A stretch of DNA of 64,000 bases, from assembly GCF_000150275.1 (NCBI RefSeq), contig NW_002060943.1:8316066-8380065 (forward strand). The letters run 5' to 3'. The notes under the pieces are model-generated. The model did no database searches. It was given only the letters and a program-made list of their open reading frames with translations, and was not told where the DNA came from. Origin of the DNA: Trichoplax adhaerens (Eukaryota; Placozoa; Uniplacotomia; Trichoplacea; Trichoplacidae). This document shows positions 50,620 to 63,117 of this stretch, piece after piece (the stretch's first letter is position 1; each line of letters begins with the position of its first letter). The position numbers were made by a program, and so were the translations under genes.

Positions 50620-51650
50620 TAGATCACCAATAAGAATACATCAATCTATTCGTTTAGGAAACTGTATGAGTATCAAGTACGACCATTTGCTATCATCAAT
50701 ATTACGGTTTAGCTGATCATTCGATTAGAAAGTATACAACGTGATTAACTTCGGTGGCACTATGGAAAATAAGCTGTGTAGGCTAAATCAAGCCCAAAGT
50801 AGATAAAATGTATCTTAAGATGACGTAGGATTCTCATATTTCAGATAACAATCAATTTAGACTCTCTAGACTACATGACGATCAAGCATGGCCATTTTTT
50901 TGTCATCCACGTTACGATTTTACTAATCGTTTGATTAGAAATTTTATATCTCAATATGATATAGGATTCCCTTATTTCAAATAAGCCTATACTGCATGAG
51001 CACCAAGTATAGGTACTATTTGCTATCAATATTACGACTTGAGTGATCATTTGATTCGATATTATACCTTAAGATGACATAGGATTCTCATATTTCAAAT
51101 AATAATTAAATAAAACTCTGTAGATTATATGAGTATCAAGTATGGCCCTTTTTGTCGTCTATGGTATGGCTTAACTGATCATTCGATTCTATACTATATC
51201 TTAAAATGACGAAGGATTCGAGTATTTCGTATAATAATCAAATAAGACTCCGTAGACGGCATCAGTGTCAAGTATGGCCATTTTTAATCGTTTATTTTAC
51301 AATTTTATTGATCGTTTAATTCGATGCTATATTTTAAGAAGACATAGAATTCTCGTACAAATAATTCTTGTATTTCAAATAGTAATCAAATGAGACTGTA
51401 GACTATATGACTAACAAATATGGCCAGATTTTGTCAGCAGCATTATCAATATTATGGTTTAACGTTTGATTAGAACTACTGTATATCATGAGAAGATATA
51501 GGATTCTTGTGTTTCAAATAAAACTATTTAGGACTGTAAAACGATTGTGGATTATACAGATATGAACTTATGGCTATTCTACACCGTCAATACCATAGTT
51601 TAAGCAATAATTATATCACTGAATTGTAAACTCGTCTTCAGATGACTAAT
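50620..51650. repeat. Tandem array of about 130-bp units
   Basis: The block TGAGTATCAAGTATGGCC...GTCATC...TTACGGTTTAACTGATC-ATTCGATT...GACATAGGATTCTCATATTTCAAATAATAATC recurs with starts near 50676, 50883, 51006, 51137, 51268, 51416 and 51561. Copies differ by point changes and small indels. Confidence 0.8.
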
Positions 51651-51672
51651 TATTCTCATCTTTTCAATAATA

Positions 51673-52109
51673 CTAGTACAAACTCCCGTCGCTTTGCTGA
51701 CGGTTCACGATAATGTACCCATTTGTTAATAATTAACAGATAGCATTACCATTCGATAAGACACATTTTAGATTACAAGATTGATCACTTCTAATTAACA
51801 AGTGGGTCGTCAAAGAGACACTAATTAGGCTGAAAATATTCGGATGACTAATAGTATATTGGCAATGGCAATAGTTCAGTCTGGACTCTATAGCTCTAGA
51901 CCACCAAAGTGTGAACTACAATCCATTTCATATCGTCAATATTGTGGTTAAGGGACAATCTGACTAAAAACTGGTAAGAGGATGTTTGCTTTTACATTAT
52001 TAATCATGATCAATTTGTTCAGTCTATTCAAAGCAATAGATTGAGCATAATTTGCAATTTTTGTTTTTGTCTAATATTATATCAGCAAAGCGACGTGAGT
52101 TTGTCCTAG
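51673..52109. mobile_element. MITE-like element with 28-bp terminal inverted repeats and TA flanks
   Basis: Left end CTAGTACAAACTCCCGTCGC... at 51673-51700 and right end 52082-52109 are inverted repeats with 2 mismatches in 28. TA dinucleotides flank both ends (51671-51672 and 52110-52111), as for Tc1/mariner-type insertions. The 437 bp between carry no transposase reading frame, so it is non-autonomous. Confidence 0.75.
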
Positions 52110-52314
52110 TATTATTAAAAACAATGATCGATTTTAATTGTGGATAGAGATAAAATCTCTGACCTAACTATTATAGTCTGGATTGTTTAGATTACTCAGT
52201 TTATTCCAATCCTGATTAGACTGTAGTTTAAATCTATGTACGCATATTGGCGAGAATACAAGGGCCACCTCTTAGAAATTATACTAATTTTAGCTTCTCA
52301 GGGGTGTAGGCTAT

Positions 52315-52364
52315 NNNNNNNNNNNNNNNNNNNNNNNNNNNNNNNNNNNNNNNNNNNNNNNNNN
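52315..52364. other. Assembly gap of 50 N
   Basis: A run of exactly 50 N. The sequence on its right starts with the same bases found about 870 bp to its left, and the base just left of the gap aligns to 53449 in the right copy. Confidence 0.98.
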
Positions 52365-53449
52365 AGATATAGGATTCTTGTGTTTCAATAAAACTATTTA
52401 GGACTGTAAAACGATTGTGGATTATACAGATATGAACTTATGGCTATTCTACACCGTCAATACCATAGTTTAAGCAATAATCATATCACTGAATTGTAAA
52501 CTCGTCTTCAGATGACTAATTATTCTCATCTTTTCAATAATACTAGTGCAAACTCCCGTCGCTTTGCTGACGGTTTACGATAATGTGCTCATTTAACAGA
52601 TAGTATTACCATTTGTCGTAGACCTGTCAGAGGTTCAGTAACTTTATACCGTGTACTGTGTAGTAGTAGAGTGTATGACATATACTGATATACATACCGC
52701 ATTTCTCTAATCTTACAGTAACTCTCCATTTTTAGCTATGTGGAACACTCTTACCCACTCATTCATACTGTATAATATATATATATATATATATTAGTGT
52801 AAGCTCCCGTCGCTTTACTGACGGTTTACGATAATGTGCTCATTTAACAGAGGTTCAGTAACTTTATACCGTACCGTGTAATTCGATAAGATAAGACACA
52901 TTTTAGATTACAAGATTGATCACTTCTAATTAACAAGTGGGTCATCAAAGAGACACTAATTAGGCTGAAAATATTCGGATGACTAATAGTATATTGGCAA
53001 TGGCAATAGTTCAGTCTGGACTCTATAGCTCTAGACCACCAAAGTGTGAACTACAATCCATTTCATATCGTCAATATTGTGGTTAAGGGACAATCTGACT
53101 AAAAACTGGTAAGAGGATGTTTGCTTTTACATTATTAATCATGATCAATTTGTTCAGTCTATTCAAAGCAATAGATTGAGCATAATTTGCAATTTTTGTT
53201 TTTGTCTAATATTATATCAGCAAAGCGACGTGAGTTTGTACTAGTATTATTAAAAACAATGATCGATTTTAATTGTGGATAGAGACAAAATCTCTGACAT
53301 AACTATTATAGTCTGGATTGTTTAGATTACTCAGTTTATTCCAATCCTGATTAGACTGTAGTTTAAATCTATGTACGCATATTGGCGAGAATACAAGGGC
53401 CACCTCTTAGAAATTATACTAATTTTAGCTTCTCAGGGGTGTAGGCTAT
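52365..53449. repeat. Second copy of the 51494-52314 locus
   Basis: Aligns nearly identically with 51494-52314, including the inverted-repeat element (here 52543-53244, TA-flanked) and both flanks. It has about 265 extra bases near 52605-52875 containing a TA microsatellite (about 52772-52794) and an extra left-terminus-like sequence (about 52795-52821). Confidence 0.9.
52772..52794. repeat. TA dinucleotide microsatellite
   Basis: Uninterrupted TA repeat inside the extra segment of the second copy. Confidence 0.85.
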
Positions 53450-53650
53450 TGTCCTTCGATATGAATAACAATATATAGACCTATTATATCTTTCTTAATG
53501 ATTAGCATAATTTCAATTCAATTATAGAATAGTATAAAAACTTTTCTATTCATCGTTACTTAATGATCGCGGCTAATGTAGTCGGTATCCAAGGTAGATT
53601 ATAAATATAAAGGCTTATTATCTTTAATTACATTATTGACGTAAGAAAAA

Positions 53651-53930
53651 CATACACAAAATGGTAATAATTTAAGAATATGAGTCCAAATATCCATTTT
53701 CATGTGAGATTCTTATGTAATTTTATCCATCTTTATTTATTATAAATTACTGGTATATATTCTGTAACAGATACACAAAAGTGGCATATGCGTTTCTTTA
53801 ATATTTCTAGTGGAGAAAAATATACTCATATACTACGTATAACAATAATTCAAGAAGATGTGAACGGATATCTATGTTTATGTGCGGCTCCAATGTAATA
53901 TTATCCATCTTTATGCCGTAAATTATAAAA
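53651..53930. repeat. Two-copy diverged direct repeat
   Basis: Blocks at about 53651-53755 and 53771-53930 share ATACACAAAA, AATAATTNAAGAA, GGATATCNAT/AAATATCCAT and the segment TTATCCATCTTTAT followed by TAAATTA. Confidence 0.5.
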
Positions 53931-56900
53931 AATTTATAAAGAAATTTGCATCTATCTTTCATTATTTTCTTGGACTACGGCAATAACGAGCAAAGATCAG
54001 AAATTGTTAACAGATATAATACATGAATTTTAGTAACTGATATAATTGATTGCCCGTTGAACTTGCCGTTTAATATTGAAATGACAAAGCAGCTTGCAAT
54101 TATTTCTCATCCATATTAAGCAAATACTATTGCTGTACGTCAAGATCAGTTTATTCTAATTTAGCTATTCTCGTATTATCAATAGTATGATAGCATAGAA
54201 AAATATCCAATATTACTATGTTCCATAATTATTCAGTAATTGGTGACGTTAAGATCAGTTATATCGTCTAAGATTATCAAGATATGTAAAATAGTTTGTA
54301 ACAATTTATTCTTTTAATTAAGCAATTGAAAGAGGTAATATTGATGAAACTGAACTTTGTCTTTTAAATTTTAAAAATTCTCTTCTATATAAATAGCAGC
54401 GGCGATTAAGATCAGTTCGTGGTTAGCACTAACATAGCGCTTAAATATATTAATTAATCATCAACTTTAGATTTTAGCCTCTTCCAAAATGTTATTGTAC
54501 GAATATGCGAGAATGATATCATTAATAACCATTATCTAAAAATATCTTTACTGCTATTTCTTTTTAAAGTGTGATTACTGTATAAATCGCTATAAATTGT
54601 CTTTTCAAGATTATCTTAGGTCGATTTATAGAAATTATGCAATATAGGTGGGATGATGCATACTCTTATGATATGTGTATTTATAATTCCAGAGTTAAAA
54701 TAGAAATAAGTTTCTAATAGCTGTAAATACTATAATATGTAAACTACTAGAATAAAAATTGCAATCTATCCATTTACATTCAACATTAGAGATCCTGATA
54801 TTAATTAACCTTATTAAAAATATAACAATTAGATTTACTTAAAGTAATTATTTTATTTATTGTTATGGAATAAAATTATGAAAGAAATTAAGTTGTCAGC
54901 TTAATTTGACATCAATCATCGATTACGGTACTGAATGCATTTTTTATACATACAGTTACGTTAAATGAATATCAGTTGCTATTCTGGGTTACTTAAGGAC
55001 AATTTAAGTTAAGCAACTGTATCTTGCCGGAAGTCTTATTTTAAATTACTGCATGCTTTTTGAAGATGCAGTTCCTCATATTAGATATTGGTATAGCAAT
55101 AGTCATAGATTAACGTTTTTGGAATAATAGATTGATTTTTTTCATGGGTTAACCACATACGCGTTTATACTTTCTTATAGTTACCAAATTGTACCTGTGT
55201 TGTCGAATATCATCATATTTCTGGCTCTTCTTCCCGGTATATGCATATGTTAGTGTAGTGATGCACCCTATATTTGCTTGTAGCGATAGCTATATTTGAT
55301 TGTGTTGTGTACTATATTTAGAATAGTTAAGTTTCTAAAAATAGATATTCTTGTGCTGCTAGATTTAGGTGACTGGTAACTACTATATTAGAAAGTGTTA
55401 TTCACTAATATAGCTGTTAACTAATTATGGTACAGGACGTTATACGACTTGAAATACTAAGATTGTAAAGATGCCCAATACCTTACGGTGTTGGACATTA
55501 ATGGTAAAGTAATAATATTGTAAGCAGTTTGATTAATACTGTAAAATGTAGTGATGATTCATGTCTGATTGTAGACGATGTTATTGCCTTAAATAGATTC
55601 AGAGAAAAGTATATAAGGTGTACAAATCTGAGCGTAAAGGAGGAGAAAAGATTTGATATCTAATTGAGCTCAGATTACTTTAGACTAGATTCTTGTGAGT
55701 AATTAATTATTGCTGTACTATTCTTTAGAACCTTGTAATAAAAAGCTTTTATAGTACTGGATTCCTCTGTGGACTAAAATTACTGTGGAAACGATATTAC
55801 AGTTAGTTAACTAACTTTACCCAAAATTAGATTAAATTGCCGGTATTTAAAAGAAATACCCGATCTATGTCCATTATTTACGTTTTACTAATACATATAG
55901 ACTTTCCCTACCTGACAATAATACTATAGGATTCGTATATCTGTTTTTAAAGCGGTTGTTAAAATATATAATTGCTAAATAATTTCATATATATGTTATT
56001 CCATCTTACCGCAGAAATGTTTTAGCCTATCATTTAGTAATTATGGGGATAGTGTTCGTACCATAATATTTTTGAAGTCTTTAATATTGTATTAAATCTA
56101 TCCAATCTATCTAAAGCAGCATTTATAATGGTTCTATGGATTTTAATGCGATCAATGACAGCTAGACGATACAATTTTCTCTTTGGTAGTAACCGGTAAA
56201 ATAATGACAATAGAATTTAACATCGGTTGCATTATTTCGTCATTATTATTATACTGTATTTTTAAACGGTTTCCAGACAATCGAGAGCTTAGACACCAAA
56301 TAGAAAGCCATTATTGATTCTTATTCACTCAATCATATTGTTATTGCTATTAAACTTATGATAGAGTAGCTTAATTATGGGTTTTCTATCATCAAGATTC
56401 CTAGGCTTCGTTCTGACCTTCATAGAATTAAGTAATTGTTACTACTTCATGAGAAAGTGAATGCAGTTTATTACTTACTGTGATAAAGTGATCTTCAAAC
56501 AATAAGTCAAGAACCACAGTTTCTTGTAAACTTCACTTTATTACTTAAGTTAGGTTCCTCTAACCTCTACCAAGGACCATCTGACTATCCATCAATCTAA
56601 TAATCTAAATTATTACAGCAAAATTCACGATTTATATACCATTAATTACAGAATACTTTTCAGCTACACAATCATATCTCGCCAATTAAGACACAAGATC
56701 AGATCTAAATTTACCATCGCGTGATCTATTCATAATTCGCAGATGCATGTCGAGTAATTCTCATGTTAATTTCAAAATATTAATATTGTTTCAAGATATA
56801 GCTCAATATATTTTCTCGACTACATTGTAGTAATTGCAAAAAGGCTTACGCTTCTTATAGATAAATGCTGAATTTTTCAAGACTATAAACCAAGAAATGC

Positions 56901-57204
56901 CGTTTAGCGATGGTTAAATAATGTAGTAAGTTTCTGAGGCTGCAGTTTTAATTAGGTTTGTCAGTATTCTAGTATAACTATATGGTATAGATGGCAGTGT
57001 AGAAGTAAGGAGGGCTTAAAGCAGTTGCTTTTATCCTTGGAGAGAGAGAGAAGTTATACTATAAGTGATAATTGAATGATTGATAAATAGAATGGTTGCT
57101 GATGGAATAAAAGTGTAAACTAGATTTAATATAGTAATATCAATTTCTCATGCCACCAAATAGCGTAATGCTAGGTTGATAAGGGGATATTTCTATAGAA
57201 ATTC

Positions 57205-57960
57205 TATCGTAGTGATCCTTTCTCAAATTTTTCGGCTAATAATCATTTAAAAGAATTAATTCTAGGCTATGCTGATTACCATCGAGCAGGCACTTTTCGC
57301 TTTTGTTCTATTATAGGACCTACTCTTAACTTAGCTTTTTTTATGCCCAATCCTTTACAATTTTCTACAGCCACTGCAATCGGTCAATCAATCCATCAAT
57401 AAGCAGCTAAATTGCCACTTTTAACTATCTCAATTAAAATACTTTTGCTATCCCTTTCGATTTTCGTATTGTTTATCAATTGATTCTTAGCTTATGATAG
57501 TGTGATATATACCAATCACGAGATTCCAAATTTTAGAAAAATAAGGGCTTTATTGAATCTTATACAAAGATTAACTACACAGCTCTACTCTAGCCGAATA
57601 CTACTTCTAAAGACTTCTAGAACGAACTAACAGAATAATCTAAAGTTGCATGCTTTTATACTTTTCGTAGCATTCGCAGCTACAATCCGCATGGCAACCT
57701 TTTACCTTATTTTACACATAGTTAAATTATCCTTAGTAAGACTATTCTACTGCGGACCATCATTAATCCAATATGGAAACGACTACAGTACTTACGTAGA
57801 CATTATTCACACCAGCCAAAGTACAATGAATTAACCATATCCTAATATATGATTTACAGTTCTATTTTTACCTATAGCCATATTAGTAACTCAACAGCTT
57901 ACTGTCTATAGTCATCTGTACTCTAGCATAGAGTCTCTACCACTACAGTCTATAGTTACA
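57205..57960 (+). pseudogene. Decayed coding-like frame of unusual composition
   Basis: From 57205 to about 57834 one frame runs roughly 208 codons interrupted only by two TAA and one TGA. It continues past a further TAA with a TGA where Trp would fit (NI-x-FTVLFLP). The product is hydrophobic and membrane-like (SLSIFVLFIN, FILFVAFAATIRM, LFLPIAILVTQQ), and many codons end in C, unlike surrounding DNA. TGA at Trp-like positions suggests a mitochondrial-code origin, so a nuclear copy of mitochondrial DNA is possible, but I could not name the gene. A decayed nuclear membrane protein is the alternative. Confidence 0.35.
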
Positions 57961-58434
57961 GCTACCAAATATCTCTTAGGATAAATATCTACCGTATATT
58001 ATACTACACTTGGCTAACAGTTTACAATCACAATACTAAGTTACATTACAGATAGATAAAATAGCTGTTGATATGCTCTATGGGATATCTTTTTAAATTT
58101 TAGCCATCAAGATTTAGGAATAAATAACATGCATAAATTCTGAAGCCAAGATAAGCTTTAAAGGTAATAAAAATGCTTAAAAATTGATGACAATTATCAT
58201 TTTTTGAGGTACATTATTTAAACTTAAATATGCGTTATTTAAATTATAAATTCAAATTTTTTATTCCAGTTCAATCATTTTCTTTGCCGGTATAAATTAG
58301 ATATCAATTAAAATTAAAGATAAATTCTAACCGCTTCCTTATTAGATGTATATTAGATCCTAATCAGAATATTAAAAGGAGGCATTTTATAACGATGAAT
58401 TTTTTTATAATAGCATACGTAACGTGGTATATCG

Positions 58435-59581
58435 CTAAAGCTCGTGATGACTGCAGATATTACAACTCCCTATTAGTTCCATATGGCAGTTTTTAATATA
58501 ATTATTCAGCTCTTTGCCTCGCAAGAGAATAATAATAGGATTGGCTACAGTACCGATATAACTAATATGAACGCCAATAGACAGAGCTTGAAAAGTGCTG
58601 GCCGAAAATGGCTTATCGAAGAATGCAATGATAATAAAAGCTAAGTAAGGTAGACAAGATATCGTGTAAACTAATGTCATTAGAGTTAGTGTTATTGCTA
58701 CTGCAATATCTTTGTTCCTTGCCGAGGAAATTCCAGTACTGTTTAAAGACTGTTCAGTAGGTTGAGATTGATTATTTGAAGAATTACCGGCAGCTTTTCG
58801 AACAGTGGCAACATTGATTCTTTTCTGATTCTGCCGTACATATAAATAAATTTTCATATGGCACCAAAAAGAAATATTAGATGGAATGGCTATTCCACAC
58901 AGCGCTATAACTATAAAATGTGATATACTGCTAGAGCCAAATAAATAATTATCAATGAAAGCACACATCCCCAAGTCTGCTATGAAGAAAAAGTCTCCCC
59001 AAATATCCATGACATGAGGTATAACTAATACTGCCGGAATAAGCCACACGACAGAAATATAAGCAATCTTATTTCGAAAATTACGAGACGGTTGTCTCTT
59101 AACTATGATAGAATAGCGTACATAAGCTAATAAAGTCAAAGAGTAAACATTAGCGAATCCAAAATAAAGTGGTAATCCACCACTCACACGGCAAACCAAA
59201 TTATTACTTTTAATTAACGGACATTTGCCTTGATATTTTCGTAACATGATGGGCACATACACTGTAAAACTATAAGATTCAGAATAACCAATTAGAATCA
59301 AGGCACGATAAAATAATTAATCAGTCAGTTTATAAAAGGGGCACATCACAATACCTAACAATGGCATAAAGCAAATCGGAGATTGCCAAGTTAAGAAGAA
59401 GTATTTCATGTATTTCTGCTCGTTTGTAATTTTTGACGATAGCAAAGCAAAGTAAAAGATTACCCACTAAGCCAGCAATAAAGAAAAAAATGTGAGATAC
59501 TGCGCATCCATAGGCAAAGGTAGCCGTATATTTAGCCAGGTAGGCGCCATTTTTGTACTGTTGACAGTTATTCATGGGCAA
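58435..59581 (-). CDS. Rhodopsin-class (class A) GPCR, copy 3
   Basis: Exon 1 59581-59355 (ATG; TM1 GLVGNLLLCFAI; TM2 NLAISDLLYAIV) and exon 2 59269-58435 (stop), intron only 85 nt, phase 2 at the shared position; 353 aa. Cys pair NLVCRV / DLGMCAF, TM4 VVWLIPAVLVIP. DRY reads VRY (LLAYVRYSII), CWxP reads SCLP, and NPxxY reads NPIII, so the Tyr is missing. The third loop is Gln/Asn/Ser-rich. The frame upstream of the chosen acceptor CTTATAG remains open to an in-frame TAA without any AG, which supports this acceptor. Most similar to copy 2. The 5' flank is duplicated upstream. Ligand unknown; a class A-like GPCR is confident. Confidence 0.9.
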
Positions 59582-62500
59582 CTTTGCTATGATGATTCCG
59601 GATCAATTTACTCGGTAGTAAATTGATTTATCGATTAGAGGAGAAAAACGTATAATTTCAGCAAATAGCCAGTGCCCGCGTGATCTACATTATGGGTCAA
59701 TTAATTAATTAATGATGAGTTGTGCTATAACTGAAATTAAAGACATTAATAAATCACAGTGATGTTGTTTGTGATTTAATTGAAGCTAATTTACCGTTGT
59801 TAAGTATTTGATATAGATTACGTATACCTTTATACTTCTAGTGTAATTTCTTATGTTAATCGGACTATCTTAATAGGCACCATTTGGATGTTGAATCGTA
59901 TTTCGTCCATATCATTCTTGATATTATATTGATGATGGAATTAGGTGGATAATCATGAGATATAGACATGCAATAGAGAGAAAGTAAATTTAAAATAAAG
60001 TTTAACCTGATAAAAAAGGTCAACTTATAATATAATAACTTGCTTCCTTTCGTTTCCGCTTGCGTAACCTTTTACACACGCAATGAAATGATACTATATA
60101 GCATTCTAGTTATTCTGCAGGGGTAGACTGCATAATGAAAACTGTAATTACGTAAGAGAAATAAATTGTATCACAAGGGAGAATTCATTCTTACAGATTA
60201 TAATGTAATGCCATGTTAGTGATCATTGGTTGGATGCAAAAAATTCAATCTGACAGCCATTCTCTACATGTAAGTAAGACTGTCTAGTACATCCTTACAT
60301 CAATAACGACGCATAAAATAGAAAAGCAATTGTTCGTAATTTGTAAAAGGATATGATTGTTAATAATATGCTATCAAGGCCGAGATACCGCTAGTACTCT
60401 GATGATTGATCATCACAATTGGTCTGGTTTGAAACTATAGTATTGGATAATATGGCGTTGACATGTGATCAAATTGGTTTTAATAATTAACCATGATAGG
60501 TTTAATGCAAGTTCTTCTTGCCAAATGTGTTTTAATAGTATGATCTGAAATATGTTACTGATGTATTCACAATCCATTACTTCCGTCACACACACGCATG
60601 ATCGTAGTCTTGATGGCATTTAATGAATTAATTGATCATCAATGGATTGTCGATATTTCTATATTCTCATAACTTAAATACGCGTATGTTTCATCATCAA
60701 GCAGACTATGCATCACATAAGGAACCATACCTAAATTTTGATAATTAAGATTAACGCTAGTCATTGCATCAGCGCTTATTACCATGACGTGAACATAGCA
60801 ACTGTAAATTAATTAATATCAAGAACGATAAACGGTATAATTTCAGCAATAGCCAGAGCCTACATGATCTACGTTATTAGTGAATTCATTAATGAGCAGT
60901 TGTGCTATAACTGAATTTAAGACATTAATAATCACGGTGATGCTGATTGTAATTTAATTTAAGCTAATTTACTGTTGTAAGGTGTTTAATATAGGCTACG
61001 TATATATTTCTAGTGTGATCATTGTGTAAATTGGACTAAGTATCTATGAGAGAAAAAGGTTTGGAATTGTGATTTTCGAAAGGAGATAGAGCATACTATC
61101 TGGGAGATTCTTCAAGTAATCCTGCATACGAGCATATCAATGAGTAAATATTAGATCCATTTGATATGATTTATTATTTTATGATATATCTAAGGGTGAG
61201 TACCTCTTCCATAATGATGCATGATAATGTATTGAATGATTCTTCATTTTATTAAGGGTATCGATAAGTAAAAGTATTATCTTTCATCCATTGCTACGAA
61301 GATGATTGTGATATATTTCTGTAATTAATTATCACTAAAATTCAGATAAATGATTATAATATGATAAAGTGCTTCACTATAAGTGCCATATCTTCCATAT
61401 TAATATCATGAGAAATTATGCTCTTTAGCTGCGTATCATAGTTTACAATTTGCAGTATGCAGTATGAAAATATAGGCGATAAACATTCATATGTGAAGTA
61501 TAGATATATCTATAAAAATAGGATTAATTAGAGACTGTTAACGCCGTTACTGCCTAATGATAGATTATCTAAATTACTAGTGCCGAAAAAGGTTACTTAC
61601 TCGTTAACGCTACCAACGATAAATATAGCTTTCGGTCAAATATTAACTATATTAGATAAATCAACATTAATCTTTAGATTCCTAATACTATAATAGCAAC
61701 ATATTACTACACGAATTTAACTGTCATTAACAAGATGGAACTAAGTGTCGTACGATAAATGATTCTTTATATAAAAACCTAAGAACTAAATATTAGCTGA
61801 AATATCAATGAAAGAAAATGAATAGAAAGATACTTTTTAAAATTGTCAATGTATCTTGAAAATCTTATATAGGCTTTTCTACTCCAAAAACACGATGTAT
61901 CCATAATCTTAACGATAGGGTAATGGTCACAGTTCCAATAACTGATGAGTTCTGATTACACGCAATTGGATAATGTATGTAAAAGCTGCTTAGAAGCCAT
62001 CGATGAAAAGGTGGGACAGAAATGAAGCTGTTATAAGTTTTACATAATCTATGATTCATCATATAAACATTCAGCTACACGGGCAAAATTACATGTTTCA
62101 GCACTGAGAGTATTAAGCGGTAAATTTAGATGTTGCTGCCGTATAATCATAAAGATTATGAATCATCACGAAAATACTTAGGTCTAGGTATGCATTCAGA
62201 ATTGGCAAATTTCGTTTTATTTACTTATATTTCAGTTTACATCCAGCTGGTCGGAATGCATAGAAACGCAGCAGTATTATGGTAGATTGGATCATATCGC
62301 AACGCAATACTTGCTCAATCAGAGAATGGAAAATTTCAAATCAGTTAACAGCCAAAAGTAGCCAAATGCTTTGATCTGTTTCAATCTCCATATTGAGATA
62401 AAATATTAATTGCACCTGAATCAACGGTTAATTTACTAGCACTGCACATAAATTTTTACTTATCGATACAATTACGTTTACTCATTCCCTGGTAGTTGAA

Positions 62501-63117
62501 TCCAGCTTTTTAAGTTATTACCGGTAATTGTTATATCATATTACAGAATTTTCGATGATCAAAGTTGTCTATGGAAGGATGCTAAAAGAGAAGGTATTGA
62601 ATATAGTAGTTGAAATTGCTCAAGATGAGAGTACTAATTATTGAAATAGATAATCGATATACAGCTCATCTTCTTCCTTATTATTCAGGCACACCTTATG
62701 TGTTTATTTGTTATATTAGCTTTTATCTTCGTTATTAAATGTTATTTACAATAGTTTAACGACTGGGCTAGTGGGATTATTGTTGATTTAAGGTATCTTT
62801 CTGACTGTTAAGGATACGCATCGAGTTTGAGCAACCATATGGCATCAAATTTATCATTTACATATAGAATTTATTTTAAAATTGCTGATTACCGTTGTAA
62901 ATGTTAATAAAAGTAAAAAGTATTGATACTTAATAAGAAGCTAGTTGAAGTTGAAATGGATAGTTCCTGGTCAGATGCATCGGTGTTTACTAATTTGCCT
63001 TAAACGATAGAATAGATAGTTTTAACCGAAAACAGCGTATTTCAGTCATATTATTGCTATCTGGAAAGAAGAGACTACTTATACATGGTAGTTTACAGTA
63101 TAACTGAGTCCTAATTT
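59582..63117. other. Intergenic; contains duplicated GPCR 5' flank
   Basis: No gene supported. The 59647-59865 segment directly upstream of GPCR copy 3 recurs at about 60831-61040. The remaining sequence is AT-rich without recognisable features; open frames at 60413-60619 and 61865-62062 look non-coding. Confidence 0.5.
59647..61040. repeat. Direct repeat pair: upstream flank of GPCR copy 3
   Basis: Copies at about 59647-59865 and 60831-61040 share TATAATTTCAGCAA, ATAGCCAG, TGATCTAC, AGTTGTGCTATAACTGAA, AAGACATTAATAA, GTAATTTAATT-like and AAGCTAATTTAC, then TCTAGTGT. The offset is about 1,185 bp. Confidence 0.85.

Larger units (their letters stand above)
49839..58434. other. 8.6-kb intergenic stretch with repeats, gap and coding remnant
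   Basis: No intact gene. In order it holds a tandem array (50.6-51.65 kb), an inverted-repeat element and its duplicated locus around a 50-N gap (51.5-53.45 kb), a two-copy repeat near 53.65-53.93 kb, and a decayed coding-like frame at 57.2-57.9 kb. Confidence 0.5.

Noticed and set aside
54140-54440. Three loose copies of GNCGTTAAGATCAGTT-like sequence
   Set aside because: Similarity is limited to about 12-15 bases and spacing is irregular, so it may be chance.
36273-59581. Opsin/placopsin identity for the GPCRs
   Set aside because: No retinal-binding lysine is seen in TM7, and the key motifs do not single out opsins; left as class A-like of unknown ligand.
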